From Alteromonas_E sp965248545 (lineage in GTDB: Bacteria; Pseudomonadota; Gammaproteobacteria; Enterobacterales; Alteromonadaceae), in the NCBI GenBank assembly GCA_965248545.1, contig OZ252110.1, positions 3,348,001-3,412,000 on the forward strand: a stretch of DNA of 64,000 nt. The letters run 5' to 3'. Under the pieces are notes generated by a model. That model saw nothing but the letters and a program-made list of their open reading frames with translations, did no database searches and had not been told where the DNA came from. This document shows positions 62,990 to 64,000 of the stretch, piece by piece (the first letter of the stretch is position 1; each line of letters starts with the position of its first letter). The position numbers and the translations under genes were made by a program.

Positions 62990-63988
62990 CTAGTCGGTTG
63001 TTGCGTTTACCAGCTCGCGCATCGTTTTGACGCAGAATGGCTCCAGTTCTTTGCGCTTTTGCCATGTGATTGGCAATGGCACGCCTTCTGGATGGCCATC
63101 TTTTTCACCAATCATTATGCCTGAAGCCCCTTCTTCAACTGCGGCAACAGCATGGGTGCCGAGTTTTGATGCTAGGATCCGATCCTGCGGGACAGGCGAA
63201 CCACCGCGTTGAACGTGTCCAAGGATCACAGGGCGTACTTCGCTTCCGGTGCGCTGCTCCAGCGTTGAAACAAGCTCACTTAGGCCTCCTGGCCAGACAT
63301 TCTCTGCGATTACGACAACATAACTAATACTTCCATGGGTCTCACGTCGATAGGCAAGCTCCGCTAACATGTCTTCTATGGCGGAGTCGGGGTTCTCGAA
63401 TAGCTCAGGAACGATGACGTGATCTGAAGCTGAAGCAAGCGCGGCGTTGAGGGCGATGAAGCCCGCGTGTCGGCCCATCACTTCAACTAGGAAAATACGT
63501 TCGAAGGCATCTGCGGTGTCTCTGACTTTATCGATAGAGCTCACCGCGGTTTCGATCGCGGTGTAATAGCCAATCGTTGCATCGGTGCCGTAAATATCGT
63601 TATCAATCGTACCGGGCAACCCAATCACTTGACCATCCCAATGCTGGCTTAAGTGTTCTGCGCCGCGAAATGAACCGTCACCACCAATAACAATCAGTGC
63701 ATCTATCCCTAGCTCATCTAGATTGTTCGCGGCTAATTGGGCGGACTCCACGGTTTTAAATTCGAGACAGCGTGCGCTGTGCAGAACAGTACCACCGCGT
63801 TGAATGAGGTTGTGCATGTGTTTTGGCTCAAGCTTTTTATATTGCTGCTTGAGCAGTCCATTGTAGCCGTGCATGTAGCCGTAGGCTTCAAATCCTCGTT
63901 GTTCACAACTGAGCACAACAGCACGAATACATGCATTCATGCCTGGCGCATCTCCACCAGATGTTAACACTGCAACTTTTTTTGCCAC
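62990..63988 (-). CDS. pfkA: ATP-dependent 6-phosphofructokinase
   Basis: 332 residues, complete. GTG start at 63988, with AGGA visible at the window edge. Glycine-rich ATP-binding TSGGDAPGMN, GGDGS at 102-106 (Asp form, so ATP not PPi), catalytic PGTIDNDI at 125-132, GRHAG and HVQRGGSP. Key glycolytic enzyme; E. coli PfkA is 320 residues. Confidence 0.96.
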   Translation of the reverse strand: MAKKVAVLTSGGDAPGMNACIRAVVLSCEQRGFEAYGYMHGYNGLLKQQYKKLEPKHMHNLIQRGGTVLHSARCLEFKTVESAQLAANNLDELGIDALIVIGGDGSFRGAEHLSQHWDGQVIGLPGTIDNDIYGTDATIGYYTAIETAVSSIDKVRDTADAFERIFLVEVMGRHAGFIALNAALASASDHVIVPELFENPDSAIEDMLAELAYRRETHGSISYVVVIAENVWPGGLSELVSTLEQRTGSEVRPVILGHVQRGGSPVPQDRILASKLGTHAVAAVEEGASGIMIGEKDGHPEGVPLPITWQKRKELEPFCVKTMRELVNATTD

Positions 63989-64000
63989 GCAGGGAATCCT

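Overview
The window is ordinary chromosomal sequence from a marine-type gammaproteobacterium, most likely of the order Alteromonadales. The evidence is the close match of many core proteins to the E. coli/Shewanella/Alteromonas type (HrpA, RlmI, the divergent rnhA/dnaQ pair, LolDE, TopA followed by a DUF2058 protein, CmoM, the yejM-yejL/yejK block, AstB, DksA-like and PilZ proteins). Estimated GC is mid-40s percent. I see no insertion sequence, integrase, phage gene, CRISPR array, toxin/antitoxin or restriction system. The window starts inside a hydrolase gene and ends just upstream of the GTG start of pfkA.

Layout. 1-3.5 kb: end of a kynurenine-formamidase-like hydrolase overlapping kynureninase, then a membrane diguanylate cyclase with a periplasmic solute-binding domain, overlapping a tiny lipoprotein. 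3.6-10.1 kb (minus strand): two small genes behind a FapA/DUF342 protein, exonuclease I, a two-gene DksA-like unit carrying a 9-bp tandem repeat, and a CheY-TPR protein. 10.2-21.4 kb: periplasmic isoaspartyl peptidase/asparaginase, CBS protein, HrpA, a PilZ protein, RlmI, quinone oxidoreductase, rnhA/dnaQ and a TIGR03503-like membrane protein. 21.4-23.8 kb: a strong stable-RNA promoter, three tRNA-Asp genes and lolDE. 23.9-30.4 kb: small membrane or secreted proteins, GST, CPBP protease homologue, P-loop kinase, EamA transporter, thioesterase and a dicarboxylate/amino-acid symporter. 30.5-34.8 kb: an Ig-like repeat lipoprotein convergent with astB across a textbook bidirectional terminator.

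35-46.6 kb: topA, DUF2058, hotdog thioesterase, Lys/Ala-rich basic protein, Nif3-like protein, cmoM, periplasmic cyclophilin, FolM-like reductase, D-lactate dehydrogenase, glutathione peroxidase, a beta-hydroxyacid dehydrogenase and a second CheY-TPR protein. 46.9-51.6 kb: a valine-degradation operon (mmsA, acyl-CoA dehydrogenase, 3-hydroxyisobutyryl-CoA hydrolase, mmsB) behind a LiuR-like inverted repeat. 51.7-57.1 kb: gmhB, yejM-yejL, yejK, and a two-gene unit of a PTPS-family protein and an M23 peptidase preceded by a 20-bp palindrome next to a TATAAT box. 57-64 kb: M61 peptidase, second PilZ protein, Mpo1-like protein, an AlgZ/AlgR-type two-component pair, a periplasmic binding protein and pfkA.

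Functional themes: amino-acid catabolism (Trp/kynurenine, Val, Arg), c-di-GMP signalling (one cyclase, two PilZ receptors), envelope biogenesis (LolDE, YejM, GmhB, M23) and nucleic-acid maintenance. I found no clear undescribed multi-gene system. The best leads are the two CheY-TPR paralogues, the DksA-like protein with a coding minisatellite and half its zinc ligands missing, the PTPS/M23 pair with its palindrome, and the small overlapping genes behind the DUF342 gene. Starts were moved from the longest open frame wherever a Shine-Dalgarno sequence, signal peptide or homologue made a shorter start more likely; each case is noted.
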